Shown here piece after piece: positions 30,290-33,261 of a stretch of 33,261 nucleotides of DNA. The notes under the pieces were generated by a model. That model did not search any database, was not told the DNA's origin, and saw only the letters and a program-made list of their open reading frames with translations. Positions within the stretch are counted from its first letter, which is position 1. The number at the start of each line of letters is the position of its first letter. The stretch spans positions 1 through 33,261 of the forward strand of contig NZ_AKJZ01000011.1 of assembly GCF_000282055.1 (NCBI RefSeq), read 5' to 3'. A program made the position numbers and the translations under genes. The stretch is from Flavobacterium sp. CF136. GTDB taxonomy: Bacteria > Bacteroidota > Bacteroidia > Flavobacteriales > Flavobacteriaceae.

Positions 30290-32500
30290 ATGAAAAAAAT
30301 AATAATAGCCCTTATTTTAGGGTTTTCGGGCATTCTTTCTGCTCAAAATTCAATTTCAGGAACCGTTATCAATTCTCAGAACAATCCAATGCCGGGAGTA
30401 TCCGTTTATTTGCAGGAATTGCATAAAGGAACTACAACTGACGAAAACGGTAAATACCAATTTACAAATCTTCCAAATGGAAGCTTAAGGCTTAGTTATA
30501 CTTTTGTTGGATACACAACACAAAATAAAACAATCCCGAAATTACTTAAAGAAAATACTTTAGACATTACACTTGCTGAATCTGTTTTTGAAATGGATGA
30601 AGTAATTGTTTCAACTCCTTTCAACAAACTGCAATCGCAAAACGTAATGAAAGTAGAACATGAAAGCATCAAAACATTACAGCAAAAAGGGACTTCAACT
30701 TTGATAGAAGGTTTGGCTACGATTCCCGGAGTTTCGCAGATTTCAACAGGAACTTCAATCGGAAAACCAGTAATCAGAGGTCTTAGCGGCAATCGTGTTT
30801 TAGTATATTCTCAAGGTGTCCGTGTTGAAAATCAACAATTTGGAGATGAACATGGCTTAGGTTTAAATGATGCCGGAATCGAAAGTGTTGAAGTTATTAA
30901 AGGCCCTGCTTCTTTATTATACGGATCTGATGCTTTAGGCGGTGTTTTATATTTTAATCCTGAAAAATTTGCTGATGCGAATACTTTTAAGGCTAATTTC
31001 AGTCAAAAGTATTTTAGCAACACACAAGGAAGTAATTCATCAATTGGATTAAAAACTTCTACAGATAATTGGAAATTTCTGGCTCGCGGAAGTTTCAACA
31101 CACATTCTGATTACAAAATTGGCGATAACGGCGATCGTGTAACGAATACCCGCTATAATGAAACCGATTTTAAAACCGGAATTGGTTACAGCAATTCGAG
31201 TTTTTCCAGTGTTTTAAGATATAACTACAACAAACTTGATCTTGGAATGCCTGATAATGGAATTGGGGAACAATCTACAAGCAAAAACACGGAGTTTCCC
31301 AGACAAGGAATTTTTAATCATTTATTGAGTTTAAACAATGTAATTTTCTTTGAAAACTCAAAATTAGATGTTGATTTGGGTTATATCTCTAATGATCGAA
31401 GTGAATTTGAAGACAGTAATGAGGCTGTTTTGCATATGAAACTTAAAACTTTCAACTATAATGCAAAATATCACTTGCCAAAATTGGGTAAAATCGAAAC
31501 TATTGTTGGTGTTCAGGGAATGCATCAGACCAATGCTAATTCAGGTGAAGAATATTTGATTCCGGATGCTACTACAAATGATTTTGGAGCTTTTGGAACA
31601 GCAAATTATGAATGGAACAATAGTGTTCTGCAAGCAGGATTACGTTTCGACAACCGAAATGTTACCTCTGAAGCACACGGAACTGAAGGTGAAGAAGGTT
31701 ATTTTCAGGCTATAGACCGATCTTTTGACAGTTTTAATGCTTCATTGGGATATAAAACCCAATTGGCAGAGCCATTAACGCTGCGTTTGAATGTAGCTAC
31801 AGGGTTTAGAGCTCCAAATTTAGCTGAATTAACTTCAAACGGTGTGCACGAAGGAACGAACCGATATGAAATTGGAAACAATGATTTAAAAACCGAACAA
31901 AACGTTCAGACAGATTTAAATCTGGAATATAAAAATTCGCATTTTGAGTTTTTTGTAAACGGATTTTACAATCATATAAACAATTATATCTATACGTCGC
32001 CAACGGGAGAAGTTCGTGATGACAATAATGTTTTTGCTTATATTCAGGATAATGCGAAATTATACGGTGGTGAAGTTGGATTGCATTTTCATCCACATCC
32101 ATTGGATTGGTTACATTTTGAAACCAGTTTTGAAACGGTAACCGGCCAAAAAGACAACAAAGATTATTTGCCTTTTATCCCGGCAAATAACTGGAACAAT
32201 ACGCTTAGAACCGAATTCAAAATCAAAAACTGGTTCGAGGAAGGATATGCTTCTTTGAATGTTTCATCAACTCTTAAGCAGGATAATGTAAGTGGTTTCG
32301 AAACGGCTTCAAAAGGATATACCTTGGTTAATTTAGGCTTTGGAGGAACAGTAAAACTAGGCAAAACAGCTTTTGATGTAAATCTGAACGGAAACAATTT
32401 ATTCGATAAAAGCTATATCGCACATCTTTCAAGATTAAAAACAGATGGTATTCCAAACATCGGAAGAAATATTGTTTTGGGAGTAAATTTCAACTTATAA
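30290..32500 (+). CDS. TonB-dependent receptor with carboxypeptidase-like domain
   Basis: A 736-residue outer-membrane active transporter. A signal peptide (1-18, MKKIIIALILGFSGILSA) is followed by a carboxypeptidase-D regulatory-like domain (about 20-105, ISGTVINSQNNPMPGVSVYL ... FVGYTTQ), a plug (about 115-225) with GTSIGKPVIRGLSGNRVLVYSQGVRVENQQFGDEHGLGLNDAGIESVEVIKGPASLLYGSDALGGVLYF, and a 22-strand barrel ending VLGVNFNL. The plug pattern and DEHG segment resemble ZnuD-like and other small-ligand receptors. No SusD partner follows, so it is not a typical glycan system. The His/Cys-rich protein upstream favours a metal or metal complex as ligand, which is inference. Confidence 0.93.
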   Translation: MKKIIIALILGFSGILSAQNSISGTVINSQNNPMPGVSVYLQELHKGTTTDENGKYQFTNLPNGSLRLSYTFVGYTTQNKTIPKLLKENTLDITLAESVFEMDEVIVSTPFNKLQSQNVMKVEHESIKTLQQKGTSTLIEGLATIPGVSQISTGTSIGKPVIRGLSGNRVLVYSQGVRVENQQFGDEHGLGLNDAGIESVEVIKGPASLLYGSDALGGVLYFNPEKFADANTFKANFSQKYFSNTQGSNSSIGLKTSTDNWKFLARGSFNTHSDYKIGDNGDRVTNTRYNETDFKTGIGYSNSSFSSVLRYNYNKLDLGMPDNGIGEQSTSKNTEFPRQGIFNHLLSLNNVIFFENSKLDVDLGYISNDRSEFEDSNEAVLHMKLKTFNYNAKYHLPKLGKIETIVGVQGMHQTNANSGEEYLIPDATTNDFGAFGTANYEWNNSVLQAGLRFDNRNVTSEAHGTEGEEGYFQAIDRSFDSFNASLGYKTQLAEPLTLRLNVATGFRAPNLAELTSNGVHEGTNRYEIGNNDLKTEQNVQTDLNLEYKNSHFEFFVNGFYNHINNYIYTSPTGEVRDDNNVFAYIQDNAKLYGGEVGLHFHPHPLDWLHFETSFETVTGQKDNKDYLPFIPANNWNNTLRTEFKIKNWFEEGYASLNVSSTLKQDNVSGFETASKGYTLVNLGFGGTVKLGKTAFDVNLNGNNLFDKSYIAHLSRLKTDGIPNIGRNIVLGVNFNL

Positions 32501-32507
32501 TTTTTTA

Positions 32508-32681
32508 AAACCATATAAGTCATATAAATAAATTAAGCTATGTCTTTATCCTTTTGAAAATCATTGTCATCCGGAGCGGAGTCGAAGGTTTTTTATCTGG
32601 AAAGAGCTTTCCTGAGCAAAGCCTGACATCAATTTTTAATTACATCCAATGGATAATAAACTTATATGACTTATATGGTTT
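32508..32681. repeat. Palindromic element type C (copy 2) with type B insert
   Basis: AAACCATATAAGTCATATAA (32508-32527) is perfectly inverted at 32662-32681, 20 bp each. The 134 bases between include a type B element (32566-32630: GTCATCCGGAGCGGAGTCGA, ..., CTGAGCAAAGCCTGACA) with inverted TGTCA ends. It is the whole gap between the receptor and the oligopeptidase genes apart from a promoter. Confidence 0.75.
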
Positions 32682-32707
32682 AAATTAAATTTCACAACAA
32701 AAAATGC

Positions 32708-32715
32708 TATTTTTG
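32708..32715 (+). promoter_or_regulatory. -7 box of the prolyl oligopeptidase gene
   Basis: TATTTTTG matches TAnnTTTG and lies 22 bases before the ATG at 32738. A TTG at normal spacing is not seen. Confidence 0.45.
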
Positions 32716-32737
32716 TTACAACTCATAAATGTTAACT

Positions 32738-33261
32738 ATGAAAAAAACAATTCTAATAATGACCATTACTACTGCAGGAATTTCATTTGCCCAGAATAAA
32801 ATTCAATATCCGGAAACTAAAAAAGGCGAAACTGTTGATATTTATTTCGATACCAAAGTAAATGACCCGTATCGTTGGCTTGAAGACGATAAATCTGCCG
32901 AAACAGGTGCCTGGGTAAAGGCTCAAAACGAAGTTACTTATGGTTATTTAGATAAAATTCCATTTCGTGATGCTTTAAAAAAACGAATGGAGAAGCTCTG
33001 GAATTATGAAAAAATAGGAGCTCCATTTATAGAAGGAAAATTTACTTATTTTTCTAAAAACAACGGACTTCAAAACCAGTCGGTTGTTTACAGAAAAGAT
33101 GAAAATGGCAAGGAAGAAGTTTTTTTAGATCCAAATACATTTTCCAAAGACGGAACCACTTCACTTGGTGGTTTAGATTTTTCCAAAGACGGATCTAAAG
33201 CCGCATATTCAATTTCTGAAGGCGGAAGCGACTGGAGAAAAGTCATTATTATTGATGCTTT
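32738..33261 (+). CDS. Prolyl oligopeptidase family protein (partial)
   Basis: The first 174 codons of a gene that runs off the right edge of the window. A signal peptide (MKKTILIMTITTAGISFA, cut near residue 18) indicates export. The following KGETVDIYFDTKVNDPYRWLEDDKSAETGAWVKAQNEVTYGYLDKIPFRDALKKRMEKLWNYEK is the characteristic N-terminus of S9A prolyl oligopeptidases, and the seven-bladed propeller begins with GLDFSKDGSKAAYSISEGGSDWR. The catalytic Ser-Asp-His domain lies outside the window. A periplasmic or secreted peptidase for proline-containing peptides is expected. It is an independent unit, separated from the receptor gene by a repeat element. Confidence 0.9.
   Translation, partial: MKKTILIMTITTAGISFAQNKIQYPETKKGETVDIYFDTKVNDPYRWLEDDKSAETGAWVKAQNEVTYGYLDKIPFRDALKKRMEKLWNYEKIGAPFIEGKFTYFSKNNGLQNQSVVYRKDENGKEEVFLDPNTFSKDGTTSLGGLDFSKDGSKAAYSISEGGSDWRKVIIIDA

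Noticed and set aside
1..33261. CRISPR arrays
   Set aside because: The repeats seen are palindromic intergenic elements with no regular spacing, and no cas gene is present.

Overview
The window looks like a chromosomal segment of a Flavobacterium-type member of the Bacteroidota. The DNA is AT-rich and genes lack Shine-Dalgarno sequences. Many intergenic regions carry the TAnnTTTG -7 promoter box of this phylum, twice with TTG 20 bases upstream. Gene content fits too: a MurF-alanine racemase fusion, a TonB-dependent receptor with a carboxypeptidase-like N-terminal domain, a short HPF, and a PorT-like barrel. The species is not determined. No rRNA, tRNA, CRISPR array, IS transposase or prophage was seen.

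Layout. 1-3200: thioredoxin (minus strand) and a large AsmA-like protein. 3200-4960: a structured GC-richer intergenic element, then a very AT-rich pair, an acidic orphan protein and an HNH endonuclease, which looks accessory. 4960-10900: ribosome hibernation factor, a lipoprotein with a thrice-repeated His/Cys motif, an NTF2-like secreted protein, ammonium transporter, TrmB, a LysE-family exporter and an alkyltransferase-like protein; repeats fill the gaps. 10890-12490: an L,D-transpeptidase. 12750-20440: a histidine kinase and NtrC-type regulator (minus strand) divergent from a three-part ABC export operon (HlyD adaptor, ATPase, MacB/FtsX permease), with a sigma-54-like promoter and inverted repeats between them. 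20640-23210: Mrp ATPase, NifU C-terminal protein, an unknown secreted protein and a 2Fe-2S ferredoxin. 23260-28125 (minus strand): a DUF6058-like protein, asd, mscL and murF-alr. 28230-33261: a membrane protein, a PorT-like barrel, a small His/Cys-rich exported protein followed by a TonB-dependent receptor, and the start of a prolyl oligopeptidase.

How genes work together. Asd supplies the diaminopimelate/lysine route, MurF-Alr makes and ligates D-alanine, and the L,D-transpeptidase works on the finished wall, so cell-wall functions recur. The kinase, regulator and ABC exporter form one plausible envelope-stress or efflux circuit. Mrp, NifU and ferredoxin point to Fe-S cluster biogenesis and use. 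The His/Cys protein and the receptor suggest metal or metal-complex uptake.

Many intergenic gaps hold imperfect palindromes from at least eight sequence types, three of them recurring clearly within the window. Together with the putative sigma-54 circuit, the HNH pair, the repeat lipoprotein and a 23-residue hydrophobic ORF, these are the parts most worth a second look. Family assignments come from reading motifs; no database search was run.
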